The notes beneath the pieces are model-generated. The model did no database searches and was not told the origin of the DNA. It saw only the letters and a list, made by a program, of their open reading frames with translations. A DNA stretch of 18,229 nt, from contig JAHEHB010000025.1 of the NCBI GenBank assembly GCA_024644775.1, positions 1 through 18,229 of the forward strand, given 5' to 3'. Of the stretch, positions 7,464 to 14,474 are shown piece by piece; position 1 is the first letter of the stretch, and each line of letters opens with the position of its first letter. A program made the translations under genes and the position numbers. This DNA is from Deltaproteobacteria bacterium. GTDB lineage: Bacteria; Desulfobacterota; Desulfobacteria; Desulfobacterales; SURF-15.

Positions 7464-9398
7464 TCAGTGTTCCACTTCGACAAATCGATCTCCCTTGACG
7501 CGAAGCAGATAAAGACGCTTTTTACAATCACCATCTTCAGTAAAGGACGTCTGGCCGGTTATACCCGAAAAGTCTTTGAGATTTAAAAGGGCATCCTTAA
7601 TCATACGTCTCGATCCGATTTCCGGACGACTGACCATATCAAACAGGATCATAGCGGTATCATAGGCAATGGCTTCGACAAACCCCGGTTGCTGGCGATA
7701 CGTATCTTGAAACGCTTGGGTGAAACGCCGCACGGTGCCGGAACGGCTTTCCGGGTAAAATCCATCCGCCATAATGGCGCCCTGCATGTGTTGTCCGGCC
7801 ATTTTTACGAGCTTATCAGAATGCCAAAGATTGGTTCCCATGAGATAGACATCCACGACATCATAATAGGCAAGCTGTGGGATGACAAGCCCTGCTTTTT
7901 GGGGGGCGTCGGGGATAAAGACGGCATGAAAATCTATAATCGGTTCCGGTTCCTCCTCTGGATTTTGTTTCTCTTGGAAAACTTCCGATTTTTCTTTCAA
8001 ATCCTTTGGAATTTCATAATAGAGACCGACAAGCTTTCGGATCGGATCTGCAAAATCTGTCTGAGCTGGATCATAGGCCTCGATACCCATGACCTTTCCC
8101 CCATAGAGCAAAATTTCATCCCAGAATAGATTCATATAGGTTTTTCCATAGGGTTCTTCTGGATATAGGACAGCGAATCGATTCAGCCCCAATTTGTTGA
8201 CAGCGTAGGAAACGATGATTTCAACCTGCATTCGAGGGGTAAGAAAATTTCGAAAAACATAGTCTCCGACAACGGTGATATTATCTTTCTGAGTTAACGT
8301 GATGATGGGAATTCCCCTGTCCTGAGCTTCAAAGGCGGCGGCAACCGCGGTGGCAATGGGGCCGATAATCGCTGCGACATTTTCTTCTCCCAGTTCTTCC
8401 ACCGCCCGAAGCGTGCGATCCGGGTCTGAACCAGTGTCTTTTATTATAATTTCGACGGAGGGGTTCATTTCATTGGCACTGAATTGGTTAAGCGCCAGTT
8501 CGATCCCCTTCAACGCTCGCGTGCCGAACTCGGTATAGGGGCCGCTAAGCGGCAATAGGCAACCGATGGCGTAATGGCGATACACGGGCCTTTTCTTTGA
8601 CCAATAGAGAGATATTTCTTTGAATTCATCCTTAAGAATCTCGGCCTGTGTCGCATATTCATGCTCTGGAAACGTTTCGACCAGCTGTTCTAAAAATTTT
8701 ATGGCTTCATCATATTGCTGTTGTTTGGCTCTGAGCAAGCCTAACTGATACAGCAGATAGCCGCTGGACGCTGTATCCCCCAGTCGCCCCAAAACGGTCG
8801 CAATTTCATCCGCCTTCAGTTCCGGAATCGTTTCCTGTATTTTGGCGGCAATCGTCTCTTTTTCCTGAACCGCTGCTTTGTCAAATGCCTTGGCGTAATG
8901 ATACACGGCATCCTCAAAAGCGCCGATGGCTTTATGGGAGTCTCCCAAAAGAACAAAAAATCGCACGGCATCCAGCCGTGAAAGCATATCTTCTGGAATG
9001 CCGGCAGCCTGGCGAATGATTTCAGGGTACGCACCTTCCTTGAAGCGTGTTTCAAGTATCCCAAGCTGTGCGTTCGGAATAAAAGGGCTTTGCGGATATT
9101 GGGAAATTAAACGATTATAGGCACCCCTGGCTTTTTCTGTCTCACCTAAAAACGAATAGATATCTCCAATTTTCAGAAACGCCGCGGGTGCCAGTTGATG
9201 CCCCGGATATTTTTGAAGAAATGTTAAGAGAGTCTCCACAGCTTTTGGATAATCTTTGTTTTGAAAATATTGCTCTGCAGACTCAAACATTCTCTGGCCT
9301 TGATCCAGCCACACCGGAGGCGTTTCCACCGGTCTAGGCGCGCAGTGGTAGAAAAAGTTAAGTGTGATCAAAATGATAATTTGAAGACATCGTTTCAT
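7464..9398 (-). CDS. TPR plus periplasmic-binding-protein fusion, LpoA / penicillin-binding-protein-activator type
   Basis: 644 residues in two parts. Residues about 30-260 hold TPR-like helical repeats (AEQYFQNKDYPKAVETLLTF at 41-60, then AFLKIGDIYSFLGETEKARGAYNRLI, with another near 213-240). From about 275, CLLPLSGPYTEFGTRALKGIELAL starts a type I periplasmic binding fold (Peripla_BP_6) running to the C-terminus, with a charged insert (EKQNPEEEPEPI). The architecture matches LpoA-like activators of peptidoglycan synthases and some amino-acid-binding receptors. The N-terminus has a hydrophobic segment and Cys19 followed by APRP, so it may be a lipoprotein, although Tyr-His before the Cys is a poor lipobox. 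No clear Shine-Dalgarno is visible. It lies upstream of waaA on the same strand. Confidence 0.82.
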   Translation of the reverse strand: MKRCLQIIILITLNFFYHCAPRPVETPPVWLDQGQRMFESAEQYFQNKDYPKAVETLLTFLQKYPGHQLAPAAFLKIGDIYSFLGETEKARGAYNRLISQYPQSPFIPNAQLGILETRFKEGAYPEIIRQAAGIPEDMLSRLDAVRFFVLLGDSHKAIGAFEDAVYHYAKAFDKAAVQEKETIAAKIQETIPELKADEIATVLGRLGDTASSGYLLYQLGLLRAKQQQYDEAIKFLEQLVETFPEHEYATQAEILKDEFKEISLYWSKKRPVYRHYAIGCLLPLSGPYTEFGTRALKGIELALNQFSANEMNPSVEIIIKDTGSDPDRTLRAVEELGEENVAAIIGPIATAVAAAFEAQDRGIPIITLTQKDNITVVGDYVFRNFLTPRMQVEIIVSYAVNKLGLNRFAVLYPEEPYGKTYMNLFWDEILLYGGKVMGIEAYDPAQTDFADPIRKLVGLYYEIPKDLKEKSEVFQEKQNPEEEPEPIIDFHAVFIPDAPQKAGLVIPQLAYYDVVDVYLMGTNLWHSDKLVKMAGQHMQGAIMADGFYPESRSGTVRRFTQAFQDTYRQQPGFVEAIAYDTAMILFDMVSRPEIGSRRMIKDALLNLKDFSGITGQTSFTEDGDCKKRLYLLRVKGDRFVEVEH

Positions 9399-9807
9399 AT
9401 CACATTCTACTCAGACCTGATTGTTAGAATAAAGATCCGGGTCCCCCGGAGGGGCGATATGCATGGTAACGTTTACCAGCAGTGATAAGGTTTCAGGTTT
9501 CGGGTGTCAGCAACCGACTTCGACCCGCTGTGTCGCAGTCGCTAATGAAATGGACAATCTTTCACTGGGTTCGGTCTTCAGTTTCTACCAAATTGGTGGT
9601 CATGCTTCAGGATTCGATATTTACTGACACCCGACACCTGAAACCATGAACAGATTTGATCTATGGCAGAGCTGATCATCTCTGACCCCCGTAAGACGGG
9701 ATCTTCGACTGGCCTTGAAGACCATGTTTTCGATTTTTAATAAACTTTATTAATCTACACGAATTTTTAATATTGTCAAATACTTGTTTTAAAAAAAATG
9801 TTCCGGC
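9399..9807. other. intergenic region between divergent genes
   Basis: It lies between the minus-strand LpoA-type gene and the plus-strand promoter at 9808. It contains a GC-rich stretch near 9436-9460 able to form a small hairpin (CCCCCGGAGGGG), the inverted-repeat element at 9489-9645, and a short hairpin CCCGT-AAG-ACGGG near 9690. After that it is AT-rich. I see no gene in it. Confidence 0.6.
9489..9645. repeat. 157-bp element with 22-bp terminal inverted repeats (MITE-like)
   Basis: The left end (9489-9510, starting GGTTTCAGGTTTCGGG) and the reverse complement of the right end (9624-9645) agree at 21 of 22 bases, differing at the eleventh. The interior is unique sequence with no open frame of note. 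The flanking bases (GATAA left, ATGAA right) are not a clear target duplication. Size and ends suit a non-autonomous mobile or REP/BIME-type element; no transposase is present. Confidence 0.65.
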
Positions 9808-9837
9808 TTGACACCACCTCAATTCCATTTTTATAAT
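9808..9837 (+). promoter_or_regulatory. consensus sigma-70 promoter
   Basis: TTGACA (9808-9813), an 18-base spacer, then TATAAT (9832-9837), with both hexamers perfect. Transcription would start near 9844, about 50 bases before the ATG at 9895. It should drive the DUF4124 gene and probably the two genes behind it. It is the strongest promoter match in the window. Confidence 0.8.
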
Positions 9838-9894
9838 ATCCTCTGCAACTTACAACATTTAAACATCTGAGACAAAACAACAGAGGTGTTCACC

Positions 9895-10464
9895 ATGACC
9901 CGATACATTATGTTAGTGACGATTTATTTGTTATTTCTTTCCGCCCCGGTCGCTGCCCAAATTTATAAGTACACCGATAAAGACGGCGTGATACATGTCA
10001 CAAACGACCTTATGAAAGTACCCAAAGATCAAAGAGACCATGTTGAAAAAATCGATGAAATTCAAAGCAGCCCGCCGGCGAAACTAACAACACCCCCGAA
10101 AACAAAACCCATAAAGAAAAAATCCCAGTCTAATCCCGCGAAAACGAATCAGGCTGAGGCAAAGATAAACCAGACAGAAGTAAAAAAACAAATCGAGCAA
10201 AAGAAAAAAGAATTAGAAGACGAATATAAGACCTTGATGGAGGAAAAAGCACAAATCGATATCGATACCAAAAACTGGCAAATACGATATAACACGAGGC
10301 GGCGGAAGTCGGTAGCAAGGGGGAAACTAAAGGCGCTTAAAGTTCAGGAAGCCGAATGGCAGGAAAAATTTAAGGCCTTTGAACAGAAAAAAAACGATCT
10401 TCAGCTTATGGAGAATAATTTGATAAAAGACAAGAAAGGAAAGGAAAGCATTCTCTTAAAATAA
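9895..10464 (+). CDS. DUF4124-domain exported coiled-coil protein
   Basis: 189 residues. The signal peptide MTRYIMLVTIYLLFLSAPVAA (1-21) is followed immediately by QIYKYTDKDGVIHVTNDLMKVP, the DUF4124 motif (PF13511-like), found at the mature N-terminus of many periplasmic proteins of unknown role. Residues 55-80 are Pro/Lys/Thr-rich. From about 85 to the end is a strongly charged helical, coiled-coil-like region (KKQIEQKKKELEDEYKTLME). An in-frame GTG at 9886 would add three residues, but it overlaps the Shine-Dalgarno AGAGGTG, which is correctly spaced for the ATG at 9895, so I use the ATG. It is the first gene after the sigma-70 promoter. The next gene starts six bases on, in the same frame. 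Confidence 0.8.
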   Translation: MTRYIMLVTIYLLFLSAPVAAQIYKYTDKDGVIHVTNDLMKVPKDQRDHVEKIDEIQSSPPAKLTTPPKTKPIKKKSQSNPAKTNQAEAKINQTEVKKQIEQKKKELEDEYKTLMEEKAQIDIDTKNWQIRYNTRRRKSVARGKLKALKVQEAEWQEKFKAFEQKKNDLQLMENNLIKDKKGKESILLK

Positions 10465-10470
10465 AAGGAT

Positions 10471-11643
10471 ATGTATCTAACCGCGTTTTTGCATAGGGAA
10501 AAGCTTTTCGAAATAACCAATCGTTGGCTGTCCGATAAACTGGAAACAGATGATCCGCTGCTGATTACCAAAATCATTACTTATGACAGTTTTGCAGCAT
10601 GGGAAATGCTGCTTGCATTTACGGATACCCTTGTTGGACAGCTTACGGAAGAACCTATTCACAGAAAAAAACTTTCCGATAAAAAAGACCTCAAAGATAC
10701 GATATGCACCTCCAATGTCAGCAACTCGGACCGCGTACAAACATTGATCGATAGATACAGGAAAATGTCTGAATTTTTCTATGTCGATTCCCCTTTTACA
10801 GGGTATATCTTCCATACGAACGCCAATTCAATCATCGGCATTGGCCGTTTTAAGCGTGTCAAGCGAATTGCGGAAAAAGCCAGCCGATACGCCTCCATTT
10901 ATCTCTATGACCAAGTCCAACAACTTGGAAGGAACATTGCAAAGCAAAGTTCAGGAGCCGACAACCATTCGAAAGCGCACATTCCCTCCGAACTTCGAAT
11001 GGTCGCTGAAGCGCAAGTGATGCAACGGATCAAGCACCAGGGCATTACCCTTCCCGTTCATAACATGGCGATAAAGGATGTTCTCGGTATTAAAGTCATC
11101 AACACCGGTATTGAAGAGAATACGCTTGAGACGGCTATCACCGCATATCCAGGGGCACAAATCCTAGAAAAAAAACGGCACAAAGGCCGATACAATGCCG
11201 TACACTATGTAATCGAACTGAAAGCCGATATGGATTACATCGTCAAAAGGTTCAAGAAACGATCGAAAGATGTCGATTATAGAAGCCGTGGTCTTCCAAA
11301 AAAAGGCATTCGAGAAGATTTTACGCAATTTATGGATACGGGAACCGACACGCTTCAGATCGATCTCATCTTTACAACTTATGAGGAGCTCATCGAGTCG
11401 GAAATCGGTCGATCCATGCATGAAACCCGGATTTTTGAACAACGACAACAGCAGGCTTACTTCGGCAACTTGCCGACCAACGTTGAATATATCATCGAGT
11501 ACCTGTTGGCGGTGGGATTGAGTCCAGCGGTACGGATTCCTGATATCCCAATCAAAATCTGGGGGCGATACCTTCCGGATTCCCTCAGTTACCGGATACG
11601 AAAGCTTTATAATTTATCTGAATATTGTTTAGTTGAAATTTAG
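10471..11643 (+). CDS. uncharacterised protein with faint RelA/SpoT-synthetase resemblance
   Basis: 390 soluble residues with no signal peptide. I do not recognise the family with confidence. The middle resembles, in order, a RelA/SpoT nucleotidyltransferase core: MAIKDVLGIKVIN (199-211, compare the metal-binding D of the 'D-x-x-G-I-R' strand), KGRYNAVHYVIEL (238-250, compare 'NGYQSIHTVV') and LQIDLIFTTYEELIESEIG (295-313, compare 'VEIQIRT'). The catalytic E-x-Q pair is not conserved (Q296, D298), so activity is doubtful. The N-terminal 180 residues and the C-terminus (GRYLPDSLSYRIRKLYN) match nothing I know. The ATG is only one base after AAAGGA, an unusually short spacing, but no better start is seen. 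It sits between the DUF4124 gene and the aldolase, probably in one transcript. Confidence 0.6.
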   Translation: MYLTAFLHREKLFEITNRWLSDKLETDDPLLITKIITYDSFAAWEMLLAFTDTLVGQLTEEPIHRKKLSDKKDLKDTICTSNVSNSDRVQTLIDRYRKMSEFFYVDSPFTGYIFHTNANSIIGIGRFKRVKRIAEKASRYASIYLYDQVQQLGRNIAKQSSGADNHSKAHIPSELRMVAEAQVMQRIKHQGITLPVHNMAIKDVLGIKVINTGIEENTLETAITAYPGAQILEKKRHKGRYNAVHYVIELKADMDYIVKRFKKRSKDVDYRSRGLPKKGIREDFTQFMDTGTDTLQIDLIFTTYEELIESEIGRSMHETRIFEQRQQQAYFGNLPTNVEYIIEYLLAVGLSPAVRIPDIPIKIWGRYLPDSLSYRIRKLYNLSEYCLVEI

Positions 11644-11693
11644 GAGTATTCCCAGGTAAAGTCCACAAACCATCTGCAAAAGGAGGTACGATC

Positions 11694-12980
11694 ATGCCAC
11701 GAACGTATTCACCGGAATTCAAGAATGCGATTAAAGTAGGCCGCCCCCCGAACATTGCCTCACTCTTTCCCAATTCTAAGGCATTGATAGTTAGTGGGAA
11801 ATATATCGATCGGGCGATGCTCAAAAAGGGAAACGCGATTGTCATGGCTGCAAACGGCCGAAGCATGTCTGTTATTCGTGGCGCCCTGATAGCCGCTCAA
11901 CGGGCAAATTCAGCAATCATTATTGAGATAGCCAAATCTGAGGGCGGTCGCAATGCCTATTGTGCGGTCAACTATTGGAATATGGCCAGATGCGTGGATT
12001 CTTTTTGTAATGAAATGAACATTACAATTCCTGTGGCGATCCATGCCGACCATTATGGGTTAAAGAATGAAGCGGACATTCAGGCGGCAAAAATTGAGAT
12101 CCCCACACTTTTTGAGGCCGGTATCACCTCCATTGCCATGGATGCCTCCCATTTACCGGATGACAAAAACCTTCTTACCAACATCGAGCTGTATCCCCTG
12201 GTGCCTGCCTGGGCAAGTCTTGAAACCGAGGTGGGTGAAATAAAAGGGAAATTGGGACTATCCACAAAGGAGGAAGCGCTTTTTCAAATTCAAGGACTTA
12301 ACGCTCATGGTATCTTTCCGGATTGGATCGCTCTCAACAATGGAACCACACACGGCATAGAGGAAAGCGGGCAAGGAATACAGGTGGATCTTACGGCGGA
12401 GATCCATTCGGCGCTTGAGAAATATCACGTGTCCGGGGCGCAACATGGTACCTCCGGTAACAGCTCGGAACGGCTCCGGCAGATCGCTTTAAAAACGCGA
12501 ACCACGAAAGCAAACGTGGCGACCGCTCTTCAAATGATTTCTTGGGGTCTTCAGGTCAACGACTATGGAAACGCCATTCTGGATGATGCCGGAAGCTTTA
12601 TTAAGTTAAAAGAAGAAGGTATCACAGAGAATCTATGGTCTGAAATCGTGGCCTACGCAGAGTCAAAAGGCCTCAAGGGGGGGGACTATAAGAAACTAAA
12701 CCTTCCTTTTGAGAACAAGATCAACGCACAACCAAAGAATATCCGCGATAGAATGGCCAAAAGGGTTGAAGACTTTACGTATAATATGCTGACCCAGGTG
12801 TTTAACGCCGCTGACACCGCACCGCTTGTGATCGAGGCCATCCATGAAGCCAACACTTACGACCCAGGTCCAAAATCAACCCGGCTCGAAAATTCTGCTG
12901 AATGGACGCCTGAAAAAATTTCTGAAAAGGCGGCATCACTTGAAACCGACAAAGGGCCTGCGGGGGATTTCGACGACTAG
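11694..12980 (+). CDS. class II (zinc) fructose-bisphosphate aldolase family, long form
   Basis: 428 residues. The class II aldolase metal and catalytic residues appear in order: AIHADHYG with D119 (proton donor) and H120, SLETEVGEIKG with E179, NNGTTHG with H220, and GAQHGTSG with H251 followed by the phosphate-binding Ser/Gly loop. The likely role is reversible cleavage of fructose-1,6-bisphosphate, or a related ketose bisphosphate, to triose phosphates. At about 430 residues it is longer than typical class II enzymes (about 300-360); the extra length is mostly C-terminal, beyond about residue 330. Substrate preference is therefore uncertain. It has a near-perfect Shine-Dalgarno (AAAGGAGGT) eight bases or fewer before the ATG, unlike its upstream neighbour, so it may be made in larger amounts. 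Confidence 0.85.
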   Translation: MPRTYSPEFKNAIKVGRPPNIASLFPNSKALIVSGKYIDRAMLKKGNAIVMAANGRSMSVIRGALIAAQRANSAIIIEIAKSEGGRNAYCAVNYWNMARCVDSFCNEMNITIPVAIHADHYGLKNEADIQAAKIEIPTLFEAGITSIAMDASHLPDDKNLLTNIELYPLVPAWASLETEVGEIKGKLGLSTKEEALFQIQGLNAHGIFPDWIALNNGTTHGIEESGQGIQVDLTAEIHSALEKYHVSGAQHGTSGNSSERLRQIALKTRTTKANVATALQMISWGLQVNDYGNAILDDAGSFIKLKEEGITENLWSEIVAYAESKGLKGGDYKKLNLPFENKINAQPKNIRDRMAKRVEDFTYNMLTQVFNAADTAPLVIEAIHEANTYDPGPKSTRLENSAEWTPEKISEKAASLETDKGPAGDFDD

Positions 12981-13053
12981 TATTTTTCTTGACATTTCGA
13001 TTGTTTTTTAATAAAAGCACAGGTATCGACAATAATCGGGTTTACATTTTTAC

Positions 13054-13081
13054 TCAAGTTTTCGCACTAACCTGTCGATGA
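13054..13081 (+). promoter_or_regulatory. sigma-28 (FliA)-like promoter before the flgM cluster
   Basis: TCAAGTTT (13054-13061), a 12-base spacer, then GTCGATGA (13074-13081). This compares with the enterobacterial consensus TAAAGTTT-N11-GCCGATAA. Seven of eight -35 and six of eight -10 bases agree, but the spacer is one base long. Transcription would start near 13088, before GAGGGA and the ATG at 13103. The context (flgM downstream) supports it. A TTGACA at 12989-12994 has only a poor -10. Confidence 0.45.
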
Positions 13082-13102
13082 AATATTTGAGGGATTAGGC
13101 GA

Positions 13103-13525
13103 ATGCACGTACCGAGTTATCAAATACACAACGTTTTAAAGGTCTACAGCAGGCAGGTTAGCCAAAGTAGAATATTAGAACGTCAAAAACGCCTGGGCGC
13201 AATACCATCGGTTGATAACATCAATTTATCTTCTGAGGGTAAACGCAAGGTGGTCATCGATAAAGTTGCTGCCGATATTGTCGATAAAATTACCCGATTT
13301 GGACCACAGGATAGGGTTGAACACAATATCGTCAATCAGTTTCAAGATGAACTCGGTCAAAAAGTTGAATTCAATGGAAAAAATGAAACGGATTTTGTTT
13401 ACAACACCATTGATGACAACAACAACAAAACAACCAATACACTTCCTGTGAACGGTTCAAGTTTTCTGACAGCACGGTTAAAACAGATCGCTCAAGAGGA
13501 AGTGGATAAAAACATGGAATCGTAA
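13103..13525 (+). CDS. DVU0524-type FlgM-associated protein
   Basis: 140 residues, soluble and charged. It opens with MHVPSYQIHNVLKVYSRQVS, an N-terminus I associate with the small DVU0524-type proteins encoded beside flgM in Desulfobacterota. Features include a basic helix (SRILERQKRLG), an SSEGKRKVVIDKVAADIVDKI segment and an Asn/Thr-rich stretch (DDNNNKTTNTLPVNG, about 103-117). The C-terminal tail (TARLKQIAQEEVDKNMES) is helical. No enzymatic motif is seen. It lies behind the sigma-28-like promoter and 13 bases before flgM, so a role in flagellar regulation or assembly is inferred. The family has no established biochemical function. Shine-Dalgarno GAGGGA lies about eight bases before the ATG. 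Confidence 0.68.
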   Translation: MHVPSYQIHNVLKVYSRQVSQSRILERQKRLGAIPSVDNINLSSEGKRKVVIDKVAADIVDKITRFGPQDRVEHNIVNQFQDELGQKVEFNGKNETDFVYNTIDDNNNKTTNTLPVNGSSFLTARLKQIAQEEVDKNMES

Positions 13526-13538
13526 CCCGGAGGAAAAT

Positions 13539-13847
13539 ATGGGTGATATTATTAACATCACAAACAAATACGACCATAATGTATACGTTACCGGACCTAG
13601 CGAAACGCGACGCGTTGAGGGCCAACCCACCGAGCAGAGCGGGGACGTCTCCAAAAAAGATAAAGTGAGTCTGTCCAAAGCGTCTCAAGATATGAAACTT
13701 GCCAAAGAAGCCGTCGCTTCCGCACCGGATATCCGTTCAGAAAACGTTGATCCAATCAAACAAAAAGTGGCTCAAGGAATATACGAGGTAGATGTTGAAA
13801 AGGTTGCCGAAAAGATGATTGGCGCCTATTTAAACGATTTTGCATAA
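13539..13847 (+). CDS. flgM: negative regulator of flagellin synthesis (anti-sigma-28 factor FlgM)
   Basis: 102 residues, the usual FlgM size. The N-terminal half is polar and likely disordered. The conserved C-terminal part starts DKVSLSKASQDMKLAKEAV (41-59) and ends VDPIKQKVAQGIYEVDVEKVAEKMIG (70-95); the I/VxxIKxxVxxGxYxVxxxxVAxKMI pattern is the FlgM signature. FlgM holds FliA inactive until the hook-basal body is complete and FlgM is exported. The Shine-Dalgarno CGGAGG is strong and the gene follows the DVU0524-type gene by 13 bases. A rho-independent terminator lies about 100 bases after the stop. A sigma-28-like promoter ahead of the pair would give the usual feedback on FliA. Confidence 0.9.
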   Translation: MGDIINITNKYDHNVYVTGPSETRRVEGQPTEQSGDVSKKDKVSLSKASQDMKLAKEAVASAPDIRSENVDPIKQKVAQGIYEVDVEKVAEKMIGAYLNDFA

Positions 13848-13950
13848 TGCATAAGGAAGATTTTTCCTACAGTCGTTGGAGGATATCGCCATAGCGCCAT
13901 TAAACTCATAAAATAACGATCTGTAATCATTATATAAAAAATATTATTCT

Positions 13951-13978
13951 GGCCGGCATCACTGCTGGCCTTTTTTTT
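13951..13978 (+). terminator. rho-independent terminator after flgM
   Basis: GGCCGGCA (13951-13958), loop TCAC, then TGCTGGCC (13963-13970). The eight-pair stem includes one G-U, and eight T follow (13971-13978). It ends the flgM transcript. The following gene starts only 36 bases later, and the 3' arm and T run overlap a sigma-54-like promoter. Confidence 0.88.
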
Positions 13979-13981
13979 GCA
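13966..13981 (+). promoter_or_regulatory. sigma-54 (RpoN)-like -24/-12 promoter overlapping the terminator
   Basis: TGGC (13966-13969) and TTGCA (13977-13981) place GG and GC exactly ten bases apart, as the TGGCAC-N5-TTGCA consensus requires. The middle CAC/G bases are not kept (the T run replaces them). Transcription would start near 13992, leaving a short leader with GGAGG before the ATG at 14015. This explains how a gene just behind a terminator could be expressed. RpoN commonly controls flagellar genes. The match could be chance from the terminator's own sequence. Confidence 0.45.
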
Positions 13982-14014
13982 TATCCTAATATTGATGATC
14001 AACGGAGGTGCAAA

Positions 14015-14455
14015 ATGACAAAAATTGTAGACATCACAAACAGCCCATTGGTGACCGGGTCTCAAAAGCCCCAGCCATCAAAAAGCAATGAATTTCAGCA
14101 AAAACTGAATGAGGTTCAGGCAAATAACCAGGGAAAGGGCCCAACACCGGTCGAAACGACGAATCTTGGCGAGATCCAGGCGACGACGTTTCAAACAATC
14201 GAAACGGGTTCAACAAAAATTGTAAACAAAATCAACGATCTCCTGAATCTTTTAGACGATTATGCGAAGATTATGGAAGATACGAATAAAACACTAAAAG
14301 ATATCGAACCGTTAATCGTATCCGTGCAAAAAAATGCATCACAGCTCCTGGAGGCGACCGGTCAGACGTCCCCTGCGTTAAAGAGGCTGGCAGAAGAAAC
14401 CGCGGTTACCGCGAATGTGGAATATGTTAAATTTTATCGCGGCGATTACAATTGA
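14015..14455 (+). CDS. helical protein of unknown function in the flgM cluster
   Basis: 146 residues, soluble. It starts MTKIVDITNSPLVTGSQKP, resembling the FlgM start (GDIINITNK then VTG). Residues about 15-60 are Gln/Asn/Lys-rich and probably disordered. About 65-135 should form long amphipathic helices (STKIVNKINDLLNLLDDYAK). I recognise no named family. Its place beside flgM and its chaperone-like helical build suggest a FlgN-like or late flagellar protein, but the FlgN signature is not evident. The Shine-Dalgarno ACGGAGGTG is strong. It is separated from flgM by a terminator and may have its own sigma-54-type promoter. It is convergent with hisF, 19 bases apart. Confidence 0.65.
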   Translation: MTKIVDITNSPLVTGSQKPQPSKSNEFQQKLNEVQANNQGKGPTPVETTNLGEIQATTFQTIETGSTKIVNKINDLLNLLDDYAKIMEDTNKTLKDIEPLIVSVQKNASQLLEATGQTSPALKRLAEETAVTANVEYVKFYRGDYN

Positions 14456-14474
14456 TAGAATACAAAACACTCTC

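Noticed and set aside
7689..8129. 146-codon plus-strand frame within the LpoA-type gene
   Set aside because: Antisense shadow of a well-supported coding region with clear TPR and binding-fold sequence; no family resemblance.
9686..9730. Small hairpins (CCCGT-AAG-ACGGG and TCTTC...GAAGA) as a riboswitch or small RNA
   Set aside because: They lie before the promoter at 9808, are short, and match no riboswitch core I know.
12989..13017. TTGACA with TAAAAG 17 bases later, as a sigma-70 promoter for the flgM cluster
   Set aside because: The -10 is poor and the site is far from the gene; the sigma-28-like site fits the context better.
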